DNA of 64,000 nt, taken from Chryseobacterium lathyri (lineage in GTDB: Bacteria; Bacteroidota; Bacteroidia; Flavobacteriales; Weeksellaceae). Both the position numbers and the translations under genes were made by a program. The notes beneath the pieces were generated by a model that did no database searches, was not told the origin of the DNA, and was given only the letters and a program-made list of their open reading frames with translations. The stretch is from positions 186,001-250,000 of the forward strand of contig NZ_JAUSSF010000002.1 in NCBI RefSeq assembly GCF_030812195.1. The letters are read 5' to 3'. Positions 44,041 through 53,429 of this stretch are shown piece after piece (positions within the stretch are counted from its first letter, which is position 1; every line of letters starts with the position of its first letter).

Positions 44041-45246
44041 ATGAAAAATCTACAGACCCAGACAATTGATACTAATAAAATTGTTTATCCGATCTTATTT
44101 ATGATCAGCTTTTCTCACTTTTTAAATGACCTGATACAATCTACTATTCCATCATTATACCCTATTCTAAAAGGTGAATTTAGCTTATCATTTGCACAGA
44201 TTGGTATCATTACATTGGTGTTTCAGCTTACGGCATCTATATTACAGCCGTTTGTGGGGATTTATACAGATAAAAAGCCCAATCCAAGATCTTTAGCTGT
44301 AGGAATGGGATTATCAATGGCCGGATTGTTACTTTTGGCGGCAGCCCATCAATATTATATGATCCTTGTTTCAGTCGCTTTAATAGGGATGGGATCTTCA
44401 ATTTTTCATCCTGAGGCTTCCAGAGTTGCGCAATTGGCTTCGGGCGGACAAAAAGGACTTGCTCAATCCATCTTTCAGGTAGGAGGAAATTCAGGAAGTG
44501 CTATTGGCCCTCTATTGGTTGCTTTAATTGTACTTCCTTTAGGACAAGGGTACGTCAGCCTTTTTGCCATTGCCGCTTTTATAGGAATTATAGTATTATG
44601 GAGGATCGGGAATTGGTATGCAGAACGATTGTCTCTGAAAAAAACGACTCAGCATTCCAGTAATATTATAGCCGTAGAACTATCCCGCAAAAAAGTTATA
44701 TTTTCTATTACAGTTCTGCTGGCACTGGTATTTTCTAAATATATTTATTTAGCATCAATGACTAATTATTTTACGTTCTTTCTTATTGATAAATTTCATA
44801 TCTCTGTAAAAGATTCTCAGCTATATTTGTTTATGTTCCTTGCGGCGGTTGCTATCGGAACAATTTTAGGAGGAAGGCTGGGTGATAAATACGGAAGAAA
44901 GAAAATCATATGGGTTTCCATACTTGGGGCAGCTCCTTTCACTCTTTGTCTTCCGTATCTTCCCTTATTATGGACCGTGGTATTTGCTGTTTTAATCGGC
45001 CTAATTATCGCTTCAGCATTTTCTGCTATTTTAGTATATGCTACTGACCTTTTGCCCAATAAAATTGGATTGGTAGCAGGATTGTTTTTTGGTTTTATGT
45101 TTGGGATGGGCGGAATTGGTTCTGCGGTATTGGGTGCTTTAGCAGATGATACCAGCATTGAATATGTATTTAAAATCTGTGCATTCCTACCTCTTATGGG
45201 TATAATAACCGCTTTTCTGCCTAATATTAAAGGTCGGAAAAAATAA
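44041..45246 (+). CDS. MFS exporter, fosmidomycin-resistance (Fsr) type
   Basis: A 401-residue protein with 12 predicted membrane helices. The N-terminal segment SFSHFLNDLIQSTIPSLYPILK and the motif GIYTDKKPNPRSLAVGM (loop 2-3), then IGMGSSIFHPEASRVAQLAS and QSIFQVGGNSGSAIGPLL, are characteristic of Fsr-like transporters. The family includes fosmidomycin exporters; the natural substrate here is unknown. It is paired with a FadR-type regulator through shared operator-like sites. Confidence 0.88.
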   Translation: MKNLQTQTIDTNKIVYPILFMISFSHFLNDLIQSTIPSLYPILKGEFSLSFAQIGIITLVFQLTASILQPFVGIYTDKKPNPRSLAVGMGLSMAGLLLLAAAHQYYMILVSVALIGMGSSIFHPEASRVAQLASGGQKGLAQSIFQVGGNSGSAIGPLLVALIVLPLGQGYVSLFAIAAFIGIIVLWRIGNWYAERLSLKKTTQHSSNIIAVELSRKKVIFSITVLLALVFSKYIYLASMTNYFTFFLIDKFHISVKDSQLYLFMFLAAVAIGTILGGRLGDKYGRKKIIWVSILGAAPFTLCLPYLPLLWTVVFAVLIGLIIASAFSAILVYATDLLPNKIGLVAGLFFGFMFGMGGIGSAVLGALADDTSIEYVFKICAFLPLMGIITAFLPNIKGRKK

Positions 45247-45320
45247 ATTCTTTGAAAGTAAACTACATTATTTTAAATATTACAAAAATATTTTTTAATT
45301 CACATTAAATAGAAATAATA

Positions 45321-45351
45321 TTGCTCATATACACTTTTATGCTTAAATTTG
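45321..45351 (+). promoter_or_regulatory. Promoter of the T9SS-sorted protein gene
   Basis: TTG (45321-45323), a 20-base spacer and TAAATTTG (45344-45351) fit the consensus, 30 bases before the ATG at 45382. Confidence 0.65.
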
Positions 45352-45381
45352 GATTAAACGTTAACCAAAAAACTCTATAGC

Positions 45382-46155
45382 ATGAAATCTATTCTATTTT
45401 CAAAGAATCGCCTTTTTCAGGCCGCACTATTTTTAACCTTTTTATTCCAATCCGGCCATACGCAGGCGCAAAACAGGATCTATGCCCATGATCAGCTCTC
45501 CAATGTGTATGGAGTATGCCTGGGCTGTGCCGTACAGAATCCTTTAAATGCCCTTGGAGACAACGAAGACAACTATTCTACCATGGTTATGGGTACGGTT
45601 TTACTGGGAGGCGTTGAACAGACCCTGAGATTCCCTGAAGTGAGGCTCAACACTAAATTGGTTATCGGTATCGGTACTAATAACATTCCTCTGACTGTTC
45701 AGCTCTTAAGCGGCGTATATATAGAAACACTAAGCGGAACAACAGCCAATAACGACAGTCAAATGGTAACCGGGAACTTGCTGAAGCTTTCAGACAATCC
45801 TGCCAGAGCAACTATTGAATTTGTTCCTGTCAGCTCATATGACGCAGTTAAAATAAGACTGAGTGGTGGTGTACTGAGTCTGGGTGGCGGATTCAGAGTG
45901 TATTATGCATACCAGGATCCTCTGGCCACCATTATGGCTTACAGCAAAGCCGGACAGATTACTCTGGATGGTACTGTGCCATTAGAAGGGTCTGAAGTTA
46001 TCCTAAGAAATACTTCCGGGAAAGAAGTACACCGGTCTACCCTTCGCTCCAAAACCTTTGAATTGTCTTCTCCACAGCCTGAAGGAATCTATATTCTGAC
46101 CATAGAGACGAAAGACAAGAAGACTTATTCGCGTAAGATCAGAATCAATAATTAA
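45382..46155 (+). CDS. Secreted protein with T9SS C-terminal sorting domain
   Basis: A 257-residue protein with signal peptide (FLTFLFQSGHTQAQ), then a beta-rich domain (about 30-180; IYAHDQLSNVYGVCLGCAVQNPLNALGDNEDNYS), similar to adhesion-like domains repeated in large flavobacterial surface proteins. The last 75 residues (GQITLDGTVPLEGSEVILRN to TYSRKIRINN) form a type A T9SS sorting domain. It is likely released or attached to the cell surface. It is monocistronic, with a promoter and a strong terminator. Confidence 0.85.
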   Translation: MKSILFSKNRLFQAALFLTFLFQSGHTQAQNRIYAHDQLSNVYGVCLGCAVQNPLNALGDNEDNYSTMVMGTVLLGGVEQTLRFPEVRLNTKLVIGIGTNNIPLTVQLLSGVYIETLSGTTANNDSQMVTGNLLKLSDNPARATIEFVPVSSYDAVKIRLSGGVLSLGGGFRVYYAYQDPLATIMAYSKAGQITLDGTVPLEGSEVILRNTSGKEVHRSTLRSKTFELSSPQPEGIYILTIETKDKKTYSRKIRINN

Positions 46156-46167
46156 ATAATAAGACAT

Positions 46168-46210
46168 AAAAGAGATTTGGGCAGGCTAAAAGCCTGCCCA
46201 AATCTCTTTT
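46168..46210 (+). terminator. Strong terminator, 19-pair stem
   Basis: AAAAGAGATTTGGGCAGGC (46168-46186) and its exact complement (46192-46210) form a 19-pair stem with a 5-base loop. It ends the T9SS-sorted protein gene and is nearly symmetrical. Confidence 0.92.
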
Positions 46211-46230
46211 ACTACTGTTTTAAAACTAAA

Positions 46231-46260
46231 AACCCGGCGGCCCAAGTGGGCCGCCGGGTT
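46231..46260 (-). terminator. GC-rich terminator of the cobalamin operon
   Basis: AACCCGGCGGCCC (46231-46243) and GGGCCGCCGGGTT (46248-46260) pair perfectly over 13 bases with a 4-base loop. On the minus strand the stem is followed by TTTTTAGTTTT. It ends the convergent btuB operon 25 bases after the last stop. Confidence 0.92.
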
Positions 46261-46285
46261 CATTGAAATATATAGACTGTGATGG

Positions 46286-48574
46286 TTATTTTTTGATCAG
46301 CTTTTGCTGGTATACTGCTTTATCGGTTACAGCCTTTAGAATATATACTCCGTTTGGAAGCATGCTTACATTAATCTGACCGTTGTTAACTTGTGTATTC
46401 ACCAGTTTTCCCGAAGCATCATAAACAGAAACCTCTAGGATTTTCTCCTGAGTTTTGATAATCAAAATATCTGTTACCGGATTCGGATAAATACTAAATT
46501 CAATTTTCTTCACTTCTGTCGTAGCCAAAGTAGAAGTTGTACTGTTGACAGTAAGCACTTTTTCTACTACTTTTCCATTTGAATTAAAACTGATCTTAAT
46601 ATCCGCCGTTCCTGGAGCAACCGGAGTTAGAACCAATTCGTCATTAGCATTAATCACTGCAGAAACTGCGGCAGGATTTGAGTTTGACTTAATTGATTTT
46701 ACAATAGCAGCTGAAAGATTATCTTCATCAGAAACAATCGTTTTCAGGTCAATTACAGATGTATTGTTTACATTAACCTGTGACGGGAGAGTACTGCTTA
46801 TAGCAGGAAGTGTATTGTCAGGGAATACTGCCATAGCCGGGAACCAATAATAGTCATTAAGTGTCTTTGTATTGGTAATGGCTCCGTTAACATTAATAGT
46901 ATGGATCCAGTTTTTCTGGTAATGCGCGCCAAAACCACTTTCAGTGGTATTCAGAATCAATTCATCAGTGGTTGGATTCACACGAAGCCCAGCTCCATAA
47001 GGTATCTGTTTATAAGTACCTGTCTGACCGGGAATCGTTGCAAAATTTTCATTGAATGTCTTTGTCGTAACATCAAACTTTACAATCTGTGTTCCTGAAA
47101 CGAAACTGTTAACTGAATTGATCCAGTATAAAACATTCTGCTTACTGCTCGCTGAAAAGCTTCCTGCGTTCCATGCCCCCCAAGATCCTAAATACTTAGT
47201 GGTAGGAATAGTATATGAAGTGGTAACAAAAGTAGTGGGATGAATATTCACCACTTTCTGATCCTGGATCGCCCAGATACTTCCGTCTTTCGCCTGAACA
47301 ATAGAATGGAAAGATCCCGGGATCGTATGGATCAGGGTATCCGTTGCAGGGTCAATGACTAAAATCCCTGCAGACTGCTTCACGGCAAATACATATTTAG
47401 AAGAACGGATCATGTTTCCGATCTGACCTGCATATTGCCCTCCACCGCCTGTCCCGGCTATTGCGCTTCCAACTTGCAAATTGGCAATATCAAATACATA
47501 AACTCCGTTAGATGCTCCGATGTATCCTTTATTTTCGTTTACCCCAACAAATGATCTTCCGTCACCGCCTCCGATATTGTTAAATCCTGCAATTTTCTGC
47601 ATTGTATGTGCATTGGCTACCACAAGCCTTCCTCCTGGAGTATACTGAGTATCACCACCGTCTGCAGCCTGTTTTGAGATAAAATAGAATTTATCTCCGT
47701 AGATTGTTCCGTATTGCGTTGTAGCGCCAAAGGCTTGGTTATTATTCGCATTGCTGTAGACACGGTAATTGACCTGCCCATTATTGTCAATGAAATTCAC
47801 AGAACCGTTGGTATGTCCAAACCATTCTTCATTCACTATAAAGAAGCCGTCAGTAAAATTGGTAGAAGCAACAGAAGCAGCATAAGCAGATACCGGCGTC
47901 AACGTTGAAGAAATAGGAAAATAAGCCAGCCCAGGATTAAAATTCCATACATCCCATGATCCGTTCTGAAGCACACGGGACGAAGCACCTACCCCTGAAT
48001 ATCCGAAATCAGCATCCGCAGGATCTTTTACCCAATAGGACCAGTAGCTGTTGTACCATCCCGATCCCCAATGATCCCCGGCATCTGCAGCAGTAAAATC
48101 ATCGAAATCATACGCACCTGTATTTACAATACCATTTACAGGGTAAAGAGGATAGGTTGTATTCCCGTTTTTATAAAGTGCATTGGTATTTTGTCCGTTA
48201 AGGTCAAAACCCATTCCTCCGATGGCTGTCCCGAATTGTGTTCCCGGATAAAACAATGTGAAAAATCTGTGATCAGCCTTTGCAATGGCTTTCATCATAT
48301 CTTCTCCGGTAGCGCTTCCGTTCCATCTGAATCCCCATACCAAAGCATCAGGGTTTTTGCTGTCATTCCACTGTACCACGAAAGCGGCTTGATTTGTACC
48401 GCTACCTACCCAATACTGAATATCAGAAAAACTAATATTCGTGGTTACTGTAGCATTCAGCTGAGCACTGCCTGCCCCCTGAATGTCATTTCTAGGTACA
48501 CCCTGTACTTTTATCTGTGCATTCGTAAAGAACGCCAACAGAAACAGTACGGTAAAAAGGTAAAACTTTTTCAT
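46286..48574 (-). CDS. Surface beta-propeller protein with T9SS sorting domain, cobalamin locus
   Basis: A 762-residue protein with a signal peptide. Residues about 45-200 contain YWVGSGTNQAAFVVQWND and ALVWGFRWNGSATGEDMMKA, a domain recurring in surface proteins of B12 loci. Residues 220-590 form a DUF5074-like beta-propeller with short DxxT/VxD repeats (GILVIDPATDTLIHTIPGS). A bacterial Ig-like region (about 595-680) and a type A T9SS sorting domain (ending VYQQKLIKK) follow. It probably helps capture corrinoids at the surface; that comes from the operon, not from biochemistry. Confidence 0.8.
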   Translation of the reverse strand: MKKFYLFTVLFLLAFFTNAQIKVQGVPRNDIQGAGSAQLNATVTTNISFSDIQYWVGSGTNQAAFVVQWNDSKNPDALVWGFRWNGSATGEDMMKAIAKADHRFFTLFYPGTQFGTAIGGMGFDLNGQNTNALYKNGNTTYPLYPVNGIVNTGAYDFDDFTAADAGDHWGSGWYNSYWSYWVKDPADADFGYSGVGASSRVLQNGSWDVWNFNPGLAYFPISSTLTPVSAYAASVASTNFTDGFFIVNEEWFGHTNGSVNFIDNNGQVNYRVYSNANNNQAFGATTQYGTIYGDKFYFISKQAADGGDTQYTPGGRLVVANAHTMQKIAGFNNIGGGDGRSFVGVNENKGYIGASNGVYVFDIANLQVGSAIAGTGGGGQYAGQIGNMIRSSKYVFAVKQSAGILVIDPATDTLIHTIPGSFHSIVQAKDGSIWAIQDQKVVNIHPTTFVTTSYTIPTTKYLGSWGAWNAGSFSASSKQNVLYWINSVNSFVSGTQIVKFDVTTKTFNENFATIPGQTGTYKQIPYGAGLRVNPTTDELILNTTESGFGAHYQKNWIHTINVNGAITNTKTLNDYYWFPAMAVFPDNTLPAISSTLPSQVNVNNTSVIDLKTIVSDEDNLSAAIVKSIKSNSNPAAVSAVINANDELVLTPVAPGTADIKISFNSNGKVVEKVLTVNSTTSTLATTEVKKIEFSIYPNPVTDILIIKTQEKILEVSVYDASGKLVNTQVNNGQINVSMLPNGVYILKAVTDKAVYQQKLIKK

Positions 48575-48616
48575 TTTTAAATTATTATATGTATTAAATT
48601 CTATAGTCTATAATTA

Positions 48617-49825
48617 TTAATTAAGATGCAGATCATAGGCCCCTGCTACTTCTGTGGATACTTCCCCGAGCCATCCGGCCTCCTGATTGATTCCCGTATA
48701 GACCTTAATAAAATCTATACCCGGGAGTTTTACATACTTCCCGTTTTTATCTACTGCCCAGGAAATGTCTATGTTTGAAGCTTCATCATTATTCGGAGCA
48801 TTGTCTGCATACCCGTACTCATAAGATGTTCCTACCCAATATGCCCCCGTTCCGCTCTGGTCGTAAAAATTATCCTTAAGTCTGGTTCCAGCCAAGCTGT
48901 AAGAGGCATTCGTAAGCCATAAAGGATAATAGCTTTGGGTATGGAAGGTATTTTTAGTTTTAAATCCTGAATTCCCATTAATATCCTGCCATTTGATGTA
49001 CTCCACATCAGTCTGCCAAAACTCACTTCCCGGAACGGGGGACTTATTTTCATTGGGTTTGAAATATGTTATACTGTAATTTTTAATGGTTGAATTTTTA
49101 AAATATTCACTGCCGGCAATTTCGTACCATTCATCTTCATCGGGTTTGCCATTTTTATTTTTGTCATAGCCAACCATTATAATTCCGGGTTCACAAGATC
49201 CCGATCTGGTTGTGCTGGCATTATTTCCCCAAAATGCATTGCCCAAAACTTTGAAATCCTTTCCCTCAAGATTGGGAACTGTATGATCAAAGCCGAAAGC
49301 AACATAGCCTCCAAAGCCACCAAGCGTGATCATGGCAGAATTTCCGCCTATCAGTGATTCCTTTGCTCTCTGGAGCATATCTGCTTCTGTATTTCCGGTA
49401 ACATATTCCGGGACCTCATTCGTAAACTGGCCAACAGCAGGACGGAACTCAAAAACATCTGAAATGTATTTGCTGTAAGGGGTAAGTTCTTTATTGACAA
49501 TGATCGTTGACTTATAGGTCTTCACCGCTCCTTTTACCTCTACTTTCAAGGTCAAAGGATACGTTTTTACAAGAGGACTTACAAAATCCAGCTGCGGATG
49601 GTCTGAAATAATGGAATCGCCGATACTCCAGGTCAGCTTCCCTTCAATTTTGGGATCTATGTTCAAGAGCTTAAGTCTGTCTATGGTATAGGATTCTTTA
49701 AGAGCTTCCGCAGGAAAAGTCACTTCCTCCAATACTTCTTCCCTGTCATTTTTACAGGCTGCCGTTCCCAAAAGAACAGAAGATAGAAGCATGGTCTTTA
49801 AAATATGTTTAGTTTTTCTTTCCAT
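48617..49825 (-). CDS. Surface lipoprotein of the cobalamin locus
   Basis: A 402-residue protein with lipobox VLLGTAACKNDREE (Cys24). The D/E residues soon after the Cys resemble the surface-export signal of Bacteroidota lipoproteins. An N-terminal PKD/Ig-like region (about 35-120) precedes a domain containing GGNSAMITLGGFGGYVAFGFDH and GNAFWGNNASTTRSGSCEPGIIMVGYDKNKNGKPDEDEWYEI, split here only by wording. It has a calcium-like acidic loop (DKNKNGKPDEDE). It lies between the propeller lipoprotein (11 bases) and the T9SS protein (42 bases). B12 binding is plausible but unproven. Confidence 0.78.
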   Translation of the reverse strand: MERKTKHILKTMLLSSVLLGTAACKNDREEVLEEVTFPAEALKESYTIDRLKLLNIDPKIEGKLTWSIGDSIISDHPQLDFVSPLVKTYPLTLKVEVKGAVKTYKSTIIVNKELTPYSKYISDVFEFRPAVGQFTNEVPEYVTGNTEADMLQRAKESLIGGNSAMITLGGFGGYVAFGFDHTVPNLEGKDFKVLGNAFWGNNASTTRSGSCEPGIIMVGYDKNKNGKPDEDEWYEIAGSEYFKNSTIKNYSITYFKPNENKSPVPGSEFWQTDVEYIKWQDINGNSGFKTKNTFHTQSYYPLWLTNASYSLAGTRLKDNFYDQSGTGAYWVGTSYEYGYADNAPNNDEASNIDISWAVDKNGKYVKLPGIDFIKVYTGINQEAGWLGEVSTEVAGAYDLHLN

Positions 49826-49836
49826 TTTTTATCTGA

Positions 49837-50970
49837 TTATTTATATAAAAAAGCAAAATGAGCAGGGATATTCCCGCCTTCTGTTTTCCACTTGAATTTT
49901 CCGCCCTTATCGAAACAGTATACATATCCGGTAGTCACGTAGTTTTTCGCATCCGTTAAATAGATATCTTCCGTATAAGGATTTACTGCAATTCCGTAAG
50001 GAGCTTTGATCTCATCCACATACTGCTGGTCAATAATTTTATTAGCAATAATCTGTTCCGTCTTTACATCGATAATCCCAAAGGTCTTGACATAGGTATG
50101 CGTATTGTAATTAAATTCATTTCCATAATAGTACAGCTTGTCATTCACAATCGTCATTCCGCTGACAGCGACGTGAAAGTTTTTTTTCACTGTTCCGGTA
50201 GTGGCATCTACAAGGAAAAGGCTGGATGGAATGTTGTAGTAATCCCCTCTGGAGCTCACATATAAATCTCCGTAATTGTCTTTTTTAATACGATGAAGAT
50301 TAATAGCTACGTCAATTTTCTTGGTTTGAGTAAAGCTATTCAGATCAATGACGGAAACAGTTTTGTCATAATCCGGGAACCTATATCCCCCGGAATTGGC
50401 CACAAAAAGCTGATCGCCCATAATTTCTATTTCTTCCGGCTGATACCCTACTACAACCTGTCTTTCGATGCTCAGTGATGTCGTATCAATTTCAACTACT
50501 TTTCCCGGTGGAGAGTTCGGATTCAGTTCAACAGGACCTGCGTAGCTGCTGGCATAAACTTTATTGCCTTTAAATGCCAGATAACGGCAGTTCTGCAGCT
50601 GTATGGTTTTGATCCGTTTGGCTGTTTTCGCTTCCAGTACTTCAATTTTATTGGAAACATTCACCACCACATACATTTTGTTCCCGTAAATCATGATATG
50701 ATTTCCTACATCGCCCAGCTCTTTTACCACAGAAGGATTGGTTTCTCCGTAAATATTTTTGCGGTACGTTCCTGTAGCATAATCGAAATAATCGAGCGTA
50801 CATTTATTGCTCCCCATATTTCCTTCGTTCAGAAGATAAAAACCTTTAATAGGCAGATCTTCCCCGGTACTTACCTCTTTTGTCTCCGAAGGGACCACAT
50901 TGTCATCTGTCCGGCACGAGAACAGAAATAAAAGAGTAAAAGCCAGCAGGCAAAAGTTTAGTTTTTTCAT
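49837..50970 (-). CDS. BtuG-like beta-propeller lipoprotein
   Basis: A 377-residue protein with lipobox LLFLFSCRTDDN (Cys19). The mature part is a seven-bladed YncE/DUF5074-type propeller (GFYLLNEGNMGSNKCTLDYF, MYGNKMYVVVNVSNKIEVLE, EIEIMGDQLFVANSGGYRF). In Bacteroides the lipoprotein BtuG has this architecture, binds B12 with very high affinity and sits on BtuB. The gene here overlaps btuB by 4 bases and lies behind a B12 riboswitch, so the same role is likely. Confidence 0.82.
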   Translation of the reverse strand: MKKLNFCLLAFTLLFLFSCRTDDNVVPSETKEVSTGEDLPIKGFYLLNEGNMGSNKCTLDYFDYATGTYRKNIYGETNPSVVKELGDVGNHIMIYGNKMYVVVNVSNKIEVLEAKTAKRIKTIQLQNCRYLAFKGNKVYASSYAGPVELNPNSPPGKVVEIDTTSLSIERQVVVGYQPEEIEIMGDQLFVANSGGYRFPDYDKTVSVIDLNSFTQTKKIDVAINLHRIKKDNYGDLYVSSRGDYYNIPSSLFLVDATTGTVKKNFHVAVSGMTIVNDKLYYYGNEFNYNTHTYVKTFGIIDVKTEQIIANKIIDQQYVDEIKAPYGIAVNPYTEDIYLTDAKNYVTTGYVYCFDKGGKFKWKTEGGNIPAHFAFLYK

Positions 50971-52997
50971 AAGGTAAAGCTTACAATAAGTTTAAAGTTT
51001 CTTCCGGGCATCGGATAGTTCCTTACCACGTCATAGTATTGATTAAGGACGTTATTGACCTCAAAACCGGCTTTAATCTGATGAGAATGCCAGTTGAATT
51101 TTTTCTGAACGGATAAATCATGCGTGTACCATGGCTGAAGATAATTGGCTTTGATATTATTCAGCTGGGCATCATAACGCTCTCCCGTGTACATAAAACT
51201 GTAATTGAAACTCCAGTCTTTATAGTCTGTCATCATGGTAAAAGTCGCGGTATGCCATGGCACATAGGAGATCTGGTCTCCGTAATAGTCGTCACTTTTA
51301 TCAGTATAGTCTCCGGCACGCTGATAGGTATAGCTTACCAAAGGTTTCAGTTTCACTTTATGAATGTCAAATTCAGCCTGAACATTCACGTCTGCCCCGA
51401 TGATTTTTACTTCTCCCAAATTCACCATCATCCACCTGAAGAGATTGGTGGTAGGAACAGCGATAATTTTGTTTTCTACTTCATTATAATAGCCATCCAC
51501 TTTCACATAGATTCCTTTAAAAACTTTATGATCATAGAGTTTCTGGTAGGTAAAACCTGCATCGTACTGATTCGTGTATTCGGGTTTCAACATGATATTC
51601 CCGATCATAGTGTAATACAGATCATTGAAAGTAGGCATTCTGAACACTCTTTTGTAGAAAGCCCTTACGGTAAGATCTTTGGATTCAAAGGGTTGATAAC
51701 TAAGAAAAGCAGAAGGTGTCCATTCGGTTTTATCGGGAGACTTTGCATTCATTTTCACTTCTTCATGCACAAAAGTTCCCAGAATGCTTCCTAAAAATTT
51801 GAACCGGTTCCACTGATAGGTCGTAGCAAAAGAAACGAGCGAAGTATATCGGGTAGGATATGAAAAATCCCTCAGGCTGGCATCCAGATTATTATACTGA
51901 AAGTCAAAGCTTGCACTTATATCCCAGTTCTGATTAACAGAATACATATTGGAATTCGAAAAATAGAGTTCTCTCTGAACATAAGAATTATCTATCGGAA
52001 GAACGGTTGTAGCTACATTTACTGTATCTAAAAACCGGGTGTAGTCATAAGCAAATTTAGCTTTGAACTGCGTTTCGAATTTTGGAAACAGCTTTTTACG
52101 GAAACTGGCCTGAACAAAATAGTTTTCATCCAGCATCTGCTGCCCCTTAGGCTTGAAATTATTGTTAACAATGGCCGTAGGAACTCCACGATCGGAAATA
52201 TAGCCATAACCGCGTACGCTCCAGCTTCCATCATTAATGGTCCCATTTAAAGCAGTTTCAAAACGTTTCGCACGGATATAGGAATCATATCTTCTGGCAA
52301 TGGTATCATTGGCAACAGATCCGTCAGAATTTTTCTTTTCGTATTTAAATTTATACAAGCCGTCACTCTGCACAAATTCCGAGCTGAAACTTGCCGAAAC
52401 TCTGTCTGAAAGCTTCTGCTCCAGACGGAAGGAAGGGTTAAACAAACTGATAGAGCCTAATTTCAGCTTCAGCATTAAGTTGGTCTTCTGATTTCCTTTA
52501 AAAACAGGTGTTTTAGGCTGAAGGTAAATCGACCCGGAAGATCCGAAATCCTTTGCCGGCTGAAAAATTTCACTTTTCTGCCCGTTATATAAAGAAATGG
52601 CTTCAAGATCATCCAGTGAAAACTTTCCGAGATCCACGATTCCGTTCTGAACATTTCCCAGCTGGATACCGTCATAGAAAACACCTACATGCTGGCTTCC
52701 CATACTCCGGATATTTACCGTTTTCAGACCGCCCATCCCGCCATAGTCTTTGATCTGAACTCCTGAAAAATACCGTAAAGCATCAGCCACCGACTGACTG
52801 TTCAGCCTTTCAAGCTGTTCCCCGGAAAGTACCTGTGCGGGAAGAATTTCTTTAAAATCTTTTTTGTAAAGCTGGATAGGAAGAATGGTTTTCTCCCTGA
52901 TGGTGTCTCCGGATTGTGAGAATATAAGTTGAGATGCTGCCACAAATAATATGATAACACCTTTTTTAAACTGTGAAGCAGTACATTTTCTGACCAT
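50967..52997 (-). CDS. btuB: TonB-dependent cobalamin receptor
   Basis: Outer-membrane receptor importing vitamin B12 with TonB energy. The 676-residue protein has a signal peptide (FVAASQLIFS), a plug domain (about 45-165; LNSQSVADALRYFSGVQIKDYGGMGGLKTVNIRSMGSQ) and a 22-strand barrel ending with an aromatic-hydrophobic tail (LIVSFTL). It lacks the carboxypeptidase-like domain of SusC-type receptors. A cobalamin riboswitch directly upstream supports the B12 assignment. First gene of the four-gene operon. Confidence 0.9.
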   Translation of the reverse strand: MVRKCTASQFKKGVIILFVAASQLIFSQSGDTIREKTILPIQLYKKDFKEILPAQVLSGEQLERLNSQSVADALRYFSGVQIKDYGGMGGLKTVNIRSMGSQHVGVFYDGIQLGNVQNGIVDLGKFSLDDLEAISLYNGQKSEIFQPAKDFGSSGSIYLQPKTPVFKGNQKTNLMLKLKLGSISLFNPSFRLEQKLSDRVSASFSSEFVQSDGLYKFKYEKKNSDGSVANDTIARRYDSYIRAKRFETALNGTINDGSWSVRGYGYISDRGVPTAIVNNNFKPKGQQMLDENYFVQASFRKKLFPKFETQFKAKFAYDYTRFLDTVNVATTVLPIDNSYVQRELYFSNSNMYSVNQNWDISASFDFQYNNLDASLRDFSYPTRYTSLVSFATTYQWNRFKFLGSILGTFVHEEVKMNAKSPDKTEWTPSAFLSYQPFESKDLTVRAFYKRVFRMPTFNDLYYTMIGNIMLKPEYTNQYDAGFTYQKLYDHKVFKGIYVKVDGYYNEVENKIIAVPTTNLFRWMMVNLGEVKIIGADVNVQAEFDIHKVKLKPLVSYTYQRAGDYTDKSDDYYGDQISYVPWHTATFTMMTDYKDWSFNYSFMYTGERYDAQLNNIKANYLQPWYTHDLSVQKKFNWHSHQIKAGFEVNNVLNQYYDVVRNYPMPGRNFKLIVSFTL

Positions 52998-53121
52998 TAG
53001 CTCATTGAGAATAATGCTGACGCTAATGGATATAAGATAGCAAAGATAAAGCGCAGCTGTTACTGCACAGAATCATTGTTGTCCTAAGCTTTATTCCACG
53101 AAAGCATCAAACGTTTATCTT

Positions 53122-53284
53122 CTGGCAGGTCTTCTGACTTACTCCGTTTTTGAAATCCTTCCCATTAAAAAACAGTGGATATACTCTTCAAAAACTTTGA
53201 TGTGGAGCTTACAGCAGCGGGTCTGTCCCGGATTTTCACCGGATTCCCTTTTAAGTGCTTTTTACAGCGCACCAGATTGCGGCA
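53122..53284 (-). ncRNA. Cobalamin riboswitch
   Basis: On the minus strand the element opens near 53284 (CCGCAATCTGGTGCGC). It holds GGGAATCCGGTGAAAATCC and GACAGACCCGCTGCTGTAAGC-like core segments (split at about 53205-53250) and ends with the B12 box AGTCAGAAGACCTGCC (53139-53124). These are the diagnostic conserved parts of the class. It lies about 125 bases before btuB and should switch the operon off when adenosyl- or methylcobalamin is present. Confidence 0.95.
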
Positions 53285-53316
53285 AAGATAGAAAATAATT
53301 AATATATGCAATACAA
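53283..53316 (-). promoter_or_regulatory. Promoter of the riboswitch-btuB operon
   Basis: On the minus strand TTG (53316-53314), a 23-base spacer and TATCTTTG (53290-53283) fit the consensus at its long limit. Transcription would begin almost at the first base of the riboswitch. The 432-base gap between btuB and the next gene holds only this and the aptamer. Confidence 0.6.
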
Positions 53317-53429
53317 GACATAATAAATTAATTCTCAGCACTATGAAAAACAACAGATAGATTAAGAAAATGTATTAAAAACCGATGGCTGCGAAAATCG
53401 CAGCCACCAAGATTTCGGTCACCATAAGA

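Noticed and set aside
42195-45246. tRNA-Glu cluster as attachment site of an integrated element carrying the FadR-MFS genes
   Set aside because: There is no integrase, no direct repeat of a tRNA 3' end beyond the tRNA copies and no composition change; a terminator follows the last tRNA directly.
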